A stretch of 64,000 nucleotides of DNA from Streptomyces sp. NRRL B-1347 (GTDB lineage: Bacteria; Actinomycetota; Actinomycetes; Streptomycetales; Streptomycetaceae). The DNA lies in contig NZ_JOJM01000039.1 of NCBI RefSeq assembly GCF_000720325.1, positions 8,529 to 72,528 of the forward strand, read 5' to 3'. Positions 42,125 through 53,734 of the stretch are shown here, piece by piece. How positions within the stretch are numbered: the stretch's first letter is position 1; every line of letters starts with the position of its first letter. The notes under the pieces were generated by a model. It was not told the origin of the DNA and ran no database searches. It worked only from the letters and a program-made list of their open reading frames with translations. The translations under genes and the position numbers were made by a program.

Positions 42125-44854
42125 CTAGTGCGCGGCCGACTCCCAGTCGGGGCCCACGCCCACCGACACGTCCAGCGGCGCGCGCAGCGACGCCGCACCC
42201 GCCATCTCGCGGCGCACGAGCTCCTCGACGGCCTCCCGCTCCCCCGACGCGATCTCCAGGACGATTTCGTCGTGGACCTGGAGCAGCATCCGCGAAGTGA
42301 GCTTCGCCTGCGTCAGCGCGCGGTCCACGTGCAGCATCGCGACCTTGACGATGTCCGCCGCCGTGCCCTGGATCGGCGCGTTCAACGCCATCCGCTCCGC
42401 CATCTCGCGGCGCTGGCGGTTGTCGCTGTTGAGGTCCGGCAGATAGCGGCGACGGCCCAGCATCGTCTCCGTGTACCCCGTGGCACGCGCGTCGTCGACG
42501 ACGCGGCGCAGATAGTCGCGCACCCCGCCGAACCGCTCGAAGTACGTGTCCATCAGGGCGCGGGCCTCCGCCGCCTCGATGTTCAGCTGCTGGGACAGGC
42601 CGAACGCCGACAGGCCGTACGCCAGGCCGTACGACATCGCCTTGATCTTGCGGCGCATCTCCGCGTCCACGTCCGCGCCCGCCACGCCGAACACCTGCGA
42701 GGCGACCGTGGTGTGCAGGTCCTCGCCGGACGCGAACGCCTCGATGAGGCCCTCGTCCTCCGACAGGTGCGCCATCACACGCAGCTCGATCTGGCTGTAG
42801 TCCGCCGTCATCAGGGACTCGAAGCCCTCGCCCACGACGAAGCCGCGGCGGATCGCCCGGCCCTCGTCCGTGCGCACCGGGATGTTCTGCAGATTCGGAT
42901 CCGTCGACGACAGGCGGCCGGTGGCGGCCACCGTCTGGTTGTACGTGGTGTGGATGCGGCCGTCCGCGGCGATCGTCTTGACCAGGCCCTCGACGGTGAC
43001 GCGCAGCTTCGCCTGCTCGCGGTGGCGGAGCATCACGACCGGCAGCTCGTTGTCCGTCTGGGCGGCGAGCCAGGCGAGCGCGTCGGCGTCCGTGGTGTAC
43101 CCGGTCTTCGTCTTCTTCGTCTTGGGCAGGCCCAGCTCGCCGAAGAGGACCTCCTGGAGCTGCTTGGGCGAGCCCAGGTTGAACTCCCGGCCCGCCGCCG
43201 CGTGCGCCTCCTTCACCGCCTGCTGCACGGCGCCCGCGAACTGCTGCTCCATCGACTCCAGATGCGCGCGGTCCGCCGCGATGCCGTGCCGCTCCAGACG
43301 GGCGAGCAGCGCGGACGTCGGCAGCTCCACATCGGTGAGCAGCCCGGCCGCGCCGACCTCCGGCAGCTTCTCGCCGAACGCCGCGCCCAGGTCCAGGATC
43401 GTGCGGGCCTGCACCATCAGGGCCTCGGCACCGGCCTGCTCGTCGTCCTCCGTACCGAAGGCCAGCTGACCGTCGGGCTCGGCGGCGGGCGCCAGCTCAC
43501 GGCCCAGGTACTCCAGGGACAGCGCGTCCAGATCGAAGGAGCGGCGGCCCGGCTTCACCAGATACGCGGCGAGCGCGGTGTCCATGGTGACGCCCTCGAC
43601 GCTCCAGCCGTGCTCGGCGAAGACGCGCATCGCGCCCTTCGCGTTGTTCAGCACCTTCGGCTTCTTGGCGTCGGCGAGCCAGGACGCGAACGCCTTCTCG
43701 TCGGCCTCGTCCAGCTGCGCCGGGTCGAACCAGGCGGCCTCCCCGCCCGCCGCGGCGAGCGCCACCTCCGTCACCGAACCCGTGCCGAGCGACCAGGAGT
43801 CGACCGTCGCCAGACCGAGGACCGCCGTGCCGTGCTCGGCCAGCCACGGCGCGACCTCGCCCGTGCCGAGGACCGCCCCGTCAAGCTCCACGCCCTCGGC
43901 GACGGGGGCCGGCTCGGCCTCCTCCGCGCCCGGGTCCACCGCGAGCAGGCGCTCCCGCAGCGACGGATTGCGGATCTCCAGGGTGTCCAGGACCAGCGCG
44001 ACCGCCTTGCGGTCGTACGGAGCGCGCTCCAGCTCGGCGACCGACTTCGACAGCTCGACGTCCCGCACCATCTCCGTGAGACGGCGGTTCAGCTTCACGG
44101 CCTCCAGGTGGTCGCGGAAATTCTGCCCGGCCTTGCCCTTGACCTCCTCGGCGCGCTCCACTAGCTCCGCGAAGGAACCGAACTGATTGATCCACTTCGC
44201 GGCCGTCTTCTCACCGACGCCCGGGATCCCCGGGAGGTTGTCCGAGGGGTCGCCGCGCAGCGCCGCGAAGTCCGGGTACTGGCTCGGGGTGAGGCCGTAC
44301 TTCTCCTGGACCTTCTCCGGAGTGAAGCGCGTCAGCTCCGAGACGCCCTTCGTCGGATACAGCACCGTCACGTGGTCGGTGATCAGCTGGAAGGAGTCCC
44401 GGTCGCCCGTGACGATGAGGACCTCGAAGCCCGCCGCCTCGGCCTGCGTGGCGAGCGTCGCGATGACGTCGTCCGCCTCGAAGCCGTCCACCGCGAACCG
44501 CACCGCGCTCATCGCGTCGAGCAGCTCGCCGATCAGCTCGACCTGGCCCTTGAACTCGTCCGGGGTCTTCGAACGGTTCGCCTTGTACTCCGCGAACTCC
44601 TGCGAGCGCCACGTCTTGCGCGACACGTCGAACGCGACCGCGAAGTGCGTGGGCGCCTCGTCACGCAGGGTGTTCGCCAGCATCGACGCGAAGCCGTAGA
44701 TCGCGTTCGTCGGCTGGCCCGTCGCCGTCGTGAAGTTCTCCGCGGGCAGCGCGAAGAACGCCCGGTAGGCCAGGGAGTGCCCGTCCATCAGGAGCAGGCG
44801 CGGCCGATCGCCGGCGGTCGTCTTCTCGGTCTTCTTCGATGCTTTCTCTGCCAC
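42125..44854 (-). CDS. polA: DNA polymerase I
   Basis: This 909-aa repair and Okazaki-processing polymerase has an N-terminal 5'-3' exonuclease (about residues 15-300, with LLLMDGHSLAYRAFF and VTGDRDSFQLITDHVTVLYP), a central region of proofreading-fold type that has lost the D-x-E active-site motif (it reads VLGLATVDSWSL), and a complete polymerase domain with TADYSQIELRVMAHL, YGLAYGL and QVHDEIVLE. The start GTG 44854 gives V-A-E-K-A-S-K; a longer frame to 45025 is likely non-coding. Codon usage is normal for the window. The repeat copy at 42063 follows its stop. Confidence 0.97.
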   Translation of the reverse strand: MAEKASKKTEKTTAGDRPRLLLMDGHSLAYRAFFALPAENFTTATGQPTNAIYGFASMLANTLRDEAPTHFAVAFDVSRKTWRSQEFAEYKANRSKTPDEFKGQVELIGELLDAMSAVRFAVDGFEADDVIATLATQAEAAGFEVLIVTGDRDSFQLITDHVTVLYPTKGVSELTRFTPEKVQEKYGLTPSQYPDFAALRGDPSDNLPGIPGVGEKTAAKWINQFGSFAELVERAEEVKGKAGQNFRDHLEAVKLNRRLTEMVRDVELSKSVAELERAPYDRKAVALVLDTLEIRNPSLRERLLAVDPGAEEAEPAPVAEGVELDGAVLGTGEVAPWLAEHGTAVLGLATVDSWSLGTGSVTEVALAAAGGEAAWFDPAQLDEADEKAFASWLADAKKPKVLNNAKGAMRVFAEHGWSVEGVTMDTALAAYLVKPGRRSFDLDALSLEYLGRELAPAAEPDGQLAFGTEDDEQAGAEALMVQARTILDLGAAFGEKLPEVGAAGLLTDVELPTSALLARLERHGIAADRAHLESMEQQFAGAVQQAVKEAHAAAGREFNLGSPKQLQEVLFGELGLPKTKKTKTGYTTDADALAWLAAQTDNELPVVMLRHREQAKLRVTVEGLVKTIAADGRIHTTYNQTVAATGRLSSTDPNLQNIPVRTDEGRAIRRGFVVGEGFESLMTADYSQIELRVMAHLSEDEGLIEAFASGEDLHTTVASQVFGVAGADVDAEMRRKIKAMSYGLAYGLSAFGLSQQLNIEAAEARALMDTYFERFGGVRDYLRRVVDDARATGYTETMLGRRRYLPDLNSDNRQRREMAERMALNAPIQGTAADIVKVAMLHVDRALTQAKLTSRMLLQVHDEIVLEIASGEREAVEELVRREMAGAASLRAPLDVSVGVGPDWESAAH

Positions 44855-45096
44855 GCCCCCGATCCTGCCACGCCCCACTGACACTCGGCCCCGCCCAGGC
44901 CGCCGGGCACCCCGGTGTCGGGCGCGCCCGGACCCGGCGGCGGGCGCCCACGGACCGCGCCGCGCCCACCGCGCAGCACGTACCGGAGGCGGCCGAGAAC
45001 ACCTCCCCAGGTCGCCCCCGGTCACCGGCGGTGCCGGTGACGCGTGGGAGGATCAGAGGTACACCGCACGCACATGCGCTCGAAGAGGAGCAGGCC

Positions 45097-47376
<2,280 letters not shown>

Positions 47377-47433
47377 GCGTTCGCTCAGCCACAGCTGTCC
47401 TTCAGACGTCGACGACGAACGGAGCCCGGCCCC

Positions 47434-47895
47434 ATGGGCGAGCAGCAGCCAACGAAGTTCCCGCAAGAGGTCATCGACGAGTACGCCGGACTCGGCGTCG
47501 ACCTGCGCGCCCTGTTCTCCGCCGGGAACCTCGGCAACCGCATGGGCGTACAGATCCTGGAGGCCTCCGCCGAGCGCGTGGTCGGCACGATGCCCGTGGA
47601 GGGCAACACACAGCCGTACGGACTGCTGCACGGCGGCGCGTCCGCGGTGCTCGCGGAGACGCTCGGGTCCATCGGCGCGATGCTGCACGGCGGCAGCGGC
47701 AAGATCGCCGTGGGCGTCGACCTGAACTGCACCCACCACCGGGGGGTGCGGTCCGGGCTCGTCACGGGGGTGGCCACGCCGGTCCATCTGGGGCGGTCCA
47801 CGGCGACGTTCGAGATCGTCGTCAGCGAGGAGAGCGGGAAGCGCGTGTGCAGCGCGCGCCTCACCTGCCTCCTCCGCGACGCGCCCGCGGCCTGA
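47434..47895 (+). CDS. PaaI-family hotdog thioesterase
   Basis: This 153-aa cytosolic protein has the hotdog fold of acyl-CoA thioesterases. The catalytic region is GLLHGGASAVLAETLGS, with the GG turn and the helix carrying Glu, and the sheet includes IAVGVDLNCTHHRG and ATFEIVVSEESGKRV. Like phenylacetate-pathway PaaI, it could cleave acyl- or aryl-CoA thioesters, but no paa genes are nearby. ATG 47434 comes after CGGAGCCCGGCCCC. It follows the molybdopterin gene by 57 bp and may be co-transcribed. Confidence 0.88.
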   Translation: MGEQQPTKFPQEVIDEYAGLGVDLRALFSAGNLGNRMGVQILEASAERVVGTMPVEGNTQPYGLLHGGASAVLAETLGSIGAMLHGGSGKIAVGVDLNCTHHRGVRSGLVTGVATPVHLGRSTATFEIVVSEESGKRVCSARLTCLLRDAPAA

Positions 47896-47902
47896 TCCAG
47901 GG

Positions 47903-47962
47903 GCTGCCCCTGCGGCCGGGGGGGGCAGCGCCTGCGGCCGGGGGGCTGCGCCTGCGGCCGGG
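47903..47962. repeat. Three 20-bp tandem units
   Basis: Units starting at 47903, 47925 and 47945 share G-C-(T/A)-G-C-x-C-C-T-G-C-G-G-C-C-G-G-G, separated by variable G-runs. They directly follow the PaaI-type thioesterase gene. Confidence 0.75.
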
Positions 47963-47990
47963 CCCTTCTCCCGCCCAGCCGTCCTCGCAC

Positions 47991-48029
47991 CGGCCCGCGG
48001 CCTCGTCCTCAACCGCCGGACGGGCTGAA
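47991..48029. repeat. Dispersed intergenic repeat, copy 3 (inverted)
   Basis: Read on the minus strand, this is AGCCCGTCCGGCGGTTGAGG followed by ACGAGGCCGCGGGCC, matching copies at 24024 and 42063. It is oriented opposite to them. Confidence 0.78.
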
Positions 48030-48080
48030 AGCGCCCTGCCGCACCCGCCGTTCGCGGCTCTCCGTCACCGACGGTTGCCC

Positions 48081-48126
48081 ACCACGCCCGCCCCGCCCCC
48101 GAGTTCGGGGGCGGGGCGGGCGTGGT
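48081..48126. terminator. 22-bp hairpin
   Basis: A perfect 22-bp inverted repeat lies at 48081-48102 and 48105-48126, with only GT between the arms. It sits in the gap between thioesterase and livK. Its stability suggests a terminator or cruciform, with read-through control for the upstream pair of genes. Confidence 0.8.
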
Positions 48127-48706
48127 TCGTCACGACGGCGCACGAGCCGCCAGGCCGGGCCGCGTTCGGCCCCCGGAGGCCGTACGGGCCAGAACTCTCT
48201 TCACCGGAAAAACAGGAGTGCTCCTCGAAAACACTCCTGACCGGCCACATTCACGAACGCGGAAACATGCCACGGAATGCCCGCCTCCCTTTCTTCGGCG
48301 TAACACTCCGTAATCCACGAACAATCAAGGAATCAAGATCGAATAGCGCCGCCGCCCGCGTAAAAGATCATTCCGGCACAGCCCGCCTCACACTCCCCCG
48401 AACACCGGCGTCATGAGTAAAACCAGGAAACAGTCCTGCCCCTTCCCCCGAGCCGGATGCGCCGAAGCGTGCAGATTCCGCCACAACCACCCCCTGCGTT
48501 CCAGCGCGGAATACTCCGTGGCATAACAAGAGCGTCACAGCCTAGGTCCGACCACTCCTCCAGGATCAAATGCGCCCTTAGAGTCACGGCCAGTCACCGC
48601 GCCGCCGGGCGCGAACTGAATTGCACGGCCCTGTACCACCACCAGTACGGCCCGGCGATCTTCACGGCACCTCAGCAGAGGGCCGCGCCTGGGGAAAGGA
48701 CCACTC

Positions 48707-49942
48707 GTGCGAAACCGTTCCGCGCTCATCCTCACCACGGTGTTGACCACCGGGGCACTCACCCTCACCGCCTGCGGGTCGCGCGACAAGGACAAGGGCG
48801 ACGACGACAGCTCCGGAGCCAAGAAGACCGTCGTCATCGGCTTCGACGCCCCCCTCACCGGTGACCTCTCCGCCCTCGGCATCGGCATGCGCAACTCCGC
48901 CGAACTGGCCGTCAAGACCGCCAACAAGGAGAACACCGTCGACGGGGTCGAGTTCAAGCTCCAGCCCCTCGACGACCAGGCCCAGCCGTCCGTCGGCGGC
49001 CAGAACGCCCAGAAGTTCATCAGCGACAAGGACGTCCTCGGCGTCGTCGGCCCGCTGAACTCCAGCGTCTCCCAGTCGATGCAGAAGCCCCTCAACGACG
49101 CCGACCTCACCCAGATCTCGCCCGCCAACACCGGCACCGAGCTGACCCAGGGCGACGGCTGGAAGAAGGGCGACAGGAAGCGCCAGTTCAAGACCTTCTT
49201 CCGCACCGCCACCACCGACCAGGTCCAGGGCCAGTTCGCCGCCCAGTACCTGTTCCAGAAGGCGAAGATCAAGAAGGTCTACCTCATCGACGACCAGAAG
49301 ACCTACGGCGCCGGGCTCGCCGCCTCCTTCAAGGACACCTTCACCGACCTCGGCGGCAAGATCGTCGGCCAGGACCACGTCAACCCCGAGGACCGCGACT
49401 TCAAGTCCGTCGTCTCCCAGGTCAAGGGCAAGGGCGCCGAAGCCGTCTACTACGGCGGCGAATACCCCGCAGCCGCCCCTCTCAGCCAGCAGCTCAAGGA
49501 ATCCGGCGCCAAGATCCCACTCATGGGCGGCGACGGCATGAAGAGCGAAGAGTTCCCCAAGCTCAACAAGAAGGCCATCGGCGACCTCGGCACCTCCGTC
49601 GGCAAGCCCGTCGAGGAACTCCCCTCCGCCAAGAAGTTCATCGAGGAATACAACAAGAACTACAAAGAAAACATGGAAACCTACGGCGGCGGCACCTACG
49701 ACGCCACGTGGGCGATCATCGAAGCCGTAAAGCTCGCCGTCGAAGGCAACGACGGCAAACTCCCCTCCGACGGCCGCGTCAAGGTCCTCGAAGCGATGAG
49801 CAAGGTCAAGTTCCAGGGCGTCACCGGCGAAGTCTCCTTCGACCAGTACGGCGACACCACGAACACCATGATGACCGCGTACCAGGTCAGCAAGGGCAAC
49901 AAGTGGGAATCCAAGTTCAGCGAGGCCTACAAGCCCCGCTAA
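48707..49942 (+). CDS. livK: Branched-chain amino-acid ABC transporter, substrate-binding lipoprotein
   Basis: This 411-aa secreted lipoprotein has a signal peptide ending in the lipobox LTAC (cysteine at about residue 23), so it is anchored to the outside of the membrane by a lipid. The mature domain is a type I periplasmic-binding fold with VVIGFDAPLTGDLSALGIGM, NKENTVDGVEF, GVVGPLNSSVSQSM and TYGAGLAASFKDTF. It binds Leu/Ile/Val or related compounds. GTG 48707 has GGAAAGGA upstream. It leads the liv operon and is separated from livH by 95 bp, which leaves room for a binding-protein-specific mRNA end. Confidence 0.95.
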   Translation: MRNRSALILTTVLTTGALTLTACGSRDKDKGDDDSSGAKKTVVIGFDAPLTGDLSALGIGMRNSAELAVKTANKENTVDGVEFKLQPLDDQAQPSVGGQNAQKFISDKDVLGVVGPLNSSVSQSMQKPLNDADLTQISPANTGTELTQGDGWKKGDRKRQFKTFFRTATTDQVQGQFAAQYLFQKAKIKKVYLIDDQKTYGAGLAASFKDTFTDLGGKIVGQDHVNPEDRDFKSVVSQVKGKGAEAVYYGGEYPAAAPLSQQLKESGAKIPLMGGDGMKSEEFPKLNKKAIGDLGTSVGKPVEELPSAKKFIEEYNKNYKENMETYGGGTYDATWAIIEAVKLAVEGNDGKLPSDGRVKVLEAMSKVKFQGVTGEVSFDQYGDTTNTMMTAYQVSKGNKWESKFSEAYKPR

Positions 49943-50037
49943 GACACCCCCACACCCATTGACTCAAGACCGCGCGGGACGCGCTACCAGCGCTCCCGCG
50001 CGGTGCCATATCCGAACCATCCAACGGAGGCCCTGCG

Positions 50038-50967
50038 GTGAACGAACTGCCGCAACAGCTGGCCAATGGACTCATCCTCGGCGCGATGTACGGTCTCATC
50101 GCGATCGGCTACACGATGGTCTACGGAATCGTCCAGCTCATCAACTTCGCCCACGGCGAGATCTTCATGGTCGGGGGCTTCGGCGCCCTCACCGTCTCCC
50201 TCTGGCTCCCCGACGGGTTCTCGCTGCTCGCCGCGATCCCCATCATGATCATCGGCGGCGTCATATGCTCCGTCGCCGTCGGCACCGCAGCCGAACGCTT
50301 CGCCTACCGCCCCCTGCGCGGAGCACCACGACTCGCCCCCCTCATCACCGCCATCGGCCTGTCCATCCTGCTCCAACAAGCCGTATGGAAGTGGTACCCC
50401 GAAGCCAAGAAGGACCGCTCCTTCCCACAATTCGGCGGCGACCCCGTCCACGTCTTCGGCGCCGACATCCAACGCGGCGACTTCTTCCTCATCATCGCCG
50501 CACCCGCCTGCATGCTCATCCTCGGCTGGTACGTCAACAAAACCCGCTCCGGCCGCGGCATGCAGGCCACCGCACAAGACCCCGACACCGCCAAGCTCAT
50601 GGGCATCAACACCGACCGCATCATCGTCATGGCCTTCGCCATCGGCGCCGCGTTCGCCGCCATCGCCGCCGTCGGATACGGCCTCCACAACGGCCAAGTC
50701 GGCTTCAAAATGGGCTTCATCATGGGCCTCAAAGCCTTCACCGCAGCCGTACTCGGCGGCATCGGCAACATCTACGGCGCCATGCTCGGCGGCATCGTCC
50801 TCGGCGTCGCAGAAGCCCTCGCCACCGGCTACATGGGCGACGTACCCGGCATGGAACAGTTCGGCGGCGGCGCCTGGAAGGACGTATGGGCCTTCGCCCT
50901 CCTCATCCTCGTCCTCCTCCTCAGGCCCCAAGGGCTCCTAGGCGAACGCGTCGCGGATCGGGCGTGA
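50038..50967 (+). CDS. livH: Branched-chain amino-acid ABC transporter permease LivH
   Basis: This 309-aa membrane protein is a LivH-type permease with about eight helices and the conserved Q-x-x-x-N-G-x-x-x-G start (QQLANGLILGAMYGLIAIGY), followed by GIVQLINFAHGE. The EAA-like loop reads GMQATAQDPDTAKLMGINTD. It forms the pore with LivM. GTG 50038 follows GGAGGCCCTGC. Its stop overlaps the next start by four bases (GTGA). Codons are predominantly C-ending. Confidence 0.96.
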   Translation: MNELPQQLANGLILGAMYGLIAIGYTMVYGIVQLINFAHGEIFMVGGFGALTVSLWLPDGFSLLAAIPIMIIGGVICSVAVGTAAERFAYRPLRGAPRLAPLITAIGLSILLQQAVWKWYPEAKKDRSFPQFGGDPVHVFGADIQRGDFFLIIAAPACMLILGWYVNKTRSGRGMQATAQDPDTAKLMGINTDRIIVMAFAIGAAFAAIAAVGYGLHNGQVGFKMGFIMGLKAFTAAVLGGIGNIYGAMLGGIVLGVAEALATGYMGDVPGMEQFGGGAWKDVWAFALLILVLLLRPQGLLGERVADRA

Positions 50968-52802
50968 TACCCATGACAACGAAAACCCCCAGCACCCCGA
51001 ACACCCCGAACACCCCGCAACTCGCCAAAAACACCACCGGCACCCCCGTCTCCACCCTCCCCCTCCCCGAAAACCTCGCCCGCCTCCTCGTCCTCATCGG
51101 CGCCACCACCGCCCTCATCGGCACCTTCCTCGCCTGGACCTGGACCACCGCCTTCCCCGGCGACCTCACCGTCACCGGCTACCCCGGCGGCCTCCAACTC
51201 ATCACCCTCACCGGCGCCGCCCTCACCCTCCTCTTCACCCTCGCCGGACACCGCATCCCCGGACTCGGCTGGCTCCTCCCCGGCGGCACCAACAGCCCCG
51301 TCCTCCTCCTCACCCTCGGCGTCCTCGGCTCCACCGGCTACACCATGGGCGCCATCGCCGAACACCTCGGCGGCATCGTCAACCTCGAACCCGGCGCCTG
51401 GGTCTCCGGCATCGGCGCCCTCATCGCCACCATCGGCGCCCTCGGCCTGCCCTCCGACACCCCCACCACCGAAACCACCGACCCCTGGCAACGCCTGCGC
51501 CACAGCCTCAAAGCACCCCCACCCAAACGCGCCAAACAACTCCCCGACGCCGTCGAAATCCTCATCATCGCCGCCTCCTTCGGCATCGGCCTCTACGTCT
51601 TCGCCTACGGCATCGAGGCCTACTCCGAACTCTTCATCGGCTTCCTCATCACCGCCACCTTCGGCGCCACCGCACTCCACCGCGCCGGACTCATCCCCCG
51701 CCTCAACACCCTCACCACCAAACACCGCAACGTCACCTTCACCGCCGCCATCGTCGCCGCCGCACTCTTCCCCTTCACCCAGAGCGACGCCAGCTACGCC
51801 CTCATCGGCGTCAACATCCTCATCTTCGCCACCGTCGCCCTCGGCCTGAACGTCGTCGTCGGCCTCGCCGGACTCCTCGACCTCGGATACGTCGCCTTCC
51901 TCGGCGTCGGCGCCTACACCGCGGCCCTCGTCTCCGGCTCCCCCGCCTCCACCTTCGACGTCCACTTCCCCTTCTGGGCCGCCGTCCTCACCGGCGCCGC
52001 CGCCTCCCTCGCCTTCGGCGTCATCATCGGCGCCCCCACACTGCGACTACGCGGCGACTACCTCGCCATCGTCACCCTCGGCTTCGGCGAAATCTTCCGC
52101 ATCACCATGAACAACCTCAACGGAAGCGCAGGCCCCGACCTCACCAACGGCGCCCAAGGCATCCCCAACATCCCCGACCTCGAACTCTTCGGCTGGAACC
52201 TCGGCACCGAACACGACGTCCTCGGCTTCACCCTCAGCAGACCCGCCAACTACTACCTGCTGATGCTCTTCTTCACCGCCGTCGTCGTCCTCGTCTTCCG
52301 CCGCAGCGGCGAATCCCGCATCGGCCGCGCCTGGGTCGCCATCCGCGAAGACGAAACCGCCGCCACCGCCATGGGCATCAACGGCTTCCGCGTCAAACTC
52401 ATCGCCTTCGCCCTCGGCGCCACCCTCGCCGGATTCGCCGGCACCGTCCAGGCACACGTCTCATACAGCATCACGCCCGAGCAGTACCTCTTCGCCAACA
52501 CCGTGCCCCCCAACTCCGCCTTCCTCCTCGCCGCCGTCATCCTCGGCGGCATGGGCACCATCAGCGGACCCCTCATCGGCGCCGCCCTCCTCTACCTCAT
52601 CCCCGCCAAACTCCAATTCCTCGAGGACTACCAACTCCTCCTGTTCGGCCTCGCCCTCATCCTGCTCATGCGCTTCAGGCCCGAAGGCCTCGTCGCCAAC
52701 AAGCGCGCCCAGCTCGAGTACCACGAGACCGACCAACTCGACGTACCCGACCAGCAGAAACTCCCCGAAGGCACCGTCGGCGTCAGCAAGGCGGGGGCGT
52801 GA
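50964..52802 (+). CDS. livM: Branched-chain amino-acid ABC transporter permease LivM
   Basis: This 612-aa membrane protein has a canonical LivM domain in its C-terminal half (from about residue 285, with LGLNVVVGLAGLLDLGYVAF, LRLRGDYLAIVTLGFGEI and EDETAATAMGINGFRVKLIA). It is preceded by an extra N-terminal half of about 280 residues with additional hydrophobic helices and a Thr/Pro-rich opening (KTPSTPNTPNTPQ). Standard LivM proteins are about 320-420 residues, so this version carries a large membrane extension. GTG 50964 overlaps the livH stop (GTGA); ATG 50973 is an alternative. It pairs with LivH to form the pore. Confidence 0.94.
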   Translation: MIPMTTKTPSTPNTPNTPQLAKNTTGTPVSTLPLPENLARLLVLIGATTALIGTFLAWTWTTAFPGDLTVTGYPGGLQLITLTGAALTLLFTLAGHRIPGLGWLLPGGTNSPVLLLTLGVLGSTGYTMGAIAEHLGGIVNLEPGAWVSGIGALIATIGALGLPSDTPTTETTDPWQRLRHSLKAPPPKRAKQLPDAVEILIIAASFGIGLYVFAYGIEAYSELFIGFLITATFGATALHRAGLIPRLNTLTTKHRNVTFTAAIVAAALFPFTQSDASYALIGVNILIFATVALGLNVVVGLAGLLDLGYVAFLGVGAYTAALVSGSPASTFDVHFPFWAAVLTGAAASLAFGVIIGAPTLRLRGDYLAIVTLGFGEIFRITMNNLNGSAGPDLTNGAQGIPNIPDLELFGWNLGTEHDVLGFTLSRPANYYLLMLFFTAVVVLVFRRSGESRIGRAWVAIREDETAATAMGINGFRVKLIAFALGATLAGFAGTVQAHVSYSITPEQYLFANTVPPNSAFLLAAVILGGMGTISGPLIGAALLYLIPAKLQFLEDYQLLLFGLALILLMRFRPEGLVANKRAQLEYHETDQLDVPDQQKLPEGTVGVSKAGA

Positions 52803-53734
52803 CCACCATGACCACCACAACCACCACCACCGTCCTCCAAGCCAGCGGCGTCACCATGCGCTTCGGCGGCCTCACCGCCGTACGCTCCGTCGACCTCACC
52901 GTCAACAGCGGCGAAATCGTCGGCCTCATCGGACCCAACGGCGCCGGCAAGACCACCTTCTTCAACTGCCTCACCGGCCTCTACGTCCCCACCGAAGGCA
53001 AGGTCTCCTACAAAGGCACCGTCCTCCCCGCCAAACCCCACCTCGTCACCGACGCAGGCATCGCCCGCACCTTCCAGAACATCCGGCTCTTCGCCAACAT
53101 GACCGTCCTGGAAAACGTCCTCGTCGGACGCCACACCAGAACCAAAGAAGGCCTCTGGAGCGCACTCCTCAGAGGACCCGGCTTCAAAAGGGCCGAAGCC
53201 GCATCCCACGCCCGCGCCATGGAACTCCTCGAATTCGTCGGCCTCGCCAACAAAGCCGACCACCTCTCCCGCAACCTCCCCTACGGAGAACAGCGGAAAC
53301 TGGAGATCGCCCGCGCACTCGCCAGCGAACCCGGGCTCCTCCTCCTCGACGAACCCACCGCCGGCATGAACCCCCAAGAAACCCGCGCCGCCGAAGAACT
53401 CGTCTTCGCCATCCGCGACCAAGGCATCGCCGTCCTCGTCATCGAGCACGACATGCGATTCATCTTCAACCTCTGCGACCGCGTCGCCGTCCTCGTCCAA
53501 GGCGAAAAACTCGTCGAAGGCAGCTCCGAAACCGTCCAGGCCGACGAACGCGTCATCGCCGCCTACCTCGGCACCCCCTTCGAAGGCGCACCCGGCGCCG
53601 CCGAAGTCGCCGAAGTCGAAGCCGCCGAAGCCCACCACGACGCCACCACCCCCAGCGACACCCCGCCGGACACACCCCCCAACGAGGAAGACAGCGCCCC
53701 CCGCGCCACCGGCCCGGAAGGAACAGCCAAGTGA
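52799..53734 (+). CDS. livG: Branched-chain amino-acid ABC transporter ATPase LivG
   Basis: This 311-aa ATP-binding subunit has Walker A GPNGAGKTT (about residue 42), the signature region LPYGEQRKLEIARAL, Walker B LLLLDEPTAGMNP, and the H-loop VIEHDMRF. The sequence MRFGGLTAVRSVDLTV opens the domain. A Thr/Ala/Pro/Glu-rich acidic tail of about 45 residues follows (AEVAEVEAAEAHHDATTPS type), which is not part of the ATPase fold. GTG 52799 overlaps the livM stop. It hydrolyses ATP to drive uptake. Confidence 0.96.
   Translation: MTTMTTTTTTTVLQASGVTMRFGGLTAVRSVDLTVNSGEIVGLIGPNGAGKTTFFNCLTGLYVPTEGKVSYKGTVLPAKPHLVTDAGIARTFQNIRLFANMTVLENVLVGRHTRTKEGLWSALLRGPGFKRAEAASHARAMELLEFVGLANKADHLSRNLPYGEQRKLEIARALASEPGLLLLDEPTAGMNPQETRAAEELVFAIRDQGIAVLVIEHDMRFIFNLCDRVAVLVQGEKLVEGSSETVQADERVIAAYLGTPFEGAPGAAEVAEVEAAEAHHDATTPSDTPPDTPPNEEDSAPRATGPEGTAK

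Larger units (their letters stand above)
47896..48706. other. 811-bp gene-free region before the liv operon
   Basis: Nothing that looks like a gene is present; the reading frames here are short and lack ribosome sites. From left to right it contains three 20-bp tandem units (47903-47962), an inverted copy of the dispersed repeat (47991-48029), a 22-bp hairpin (48081-48126), a smaller stem CAGGAGTG/CACTCCTG (48213-48220 and 48232-48239), and about 460 bp of lower-GC sequence leading to the livK start. The last part presumably holds the liv promoter and leader; I could not place the -10/-35 boxes. Confidence 0.55.
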
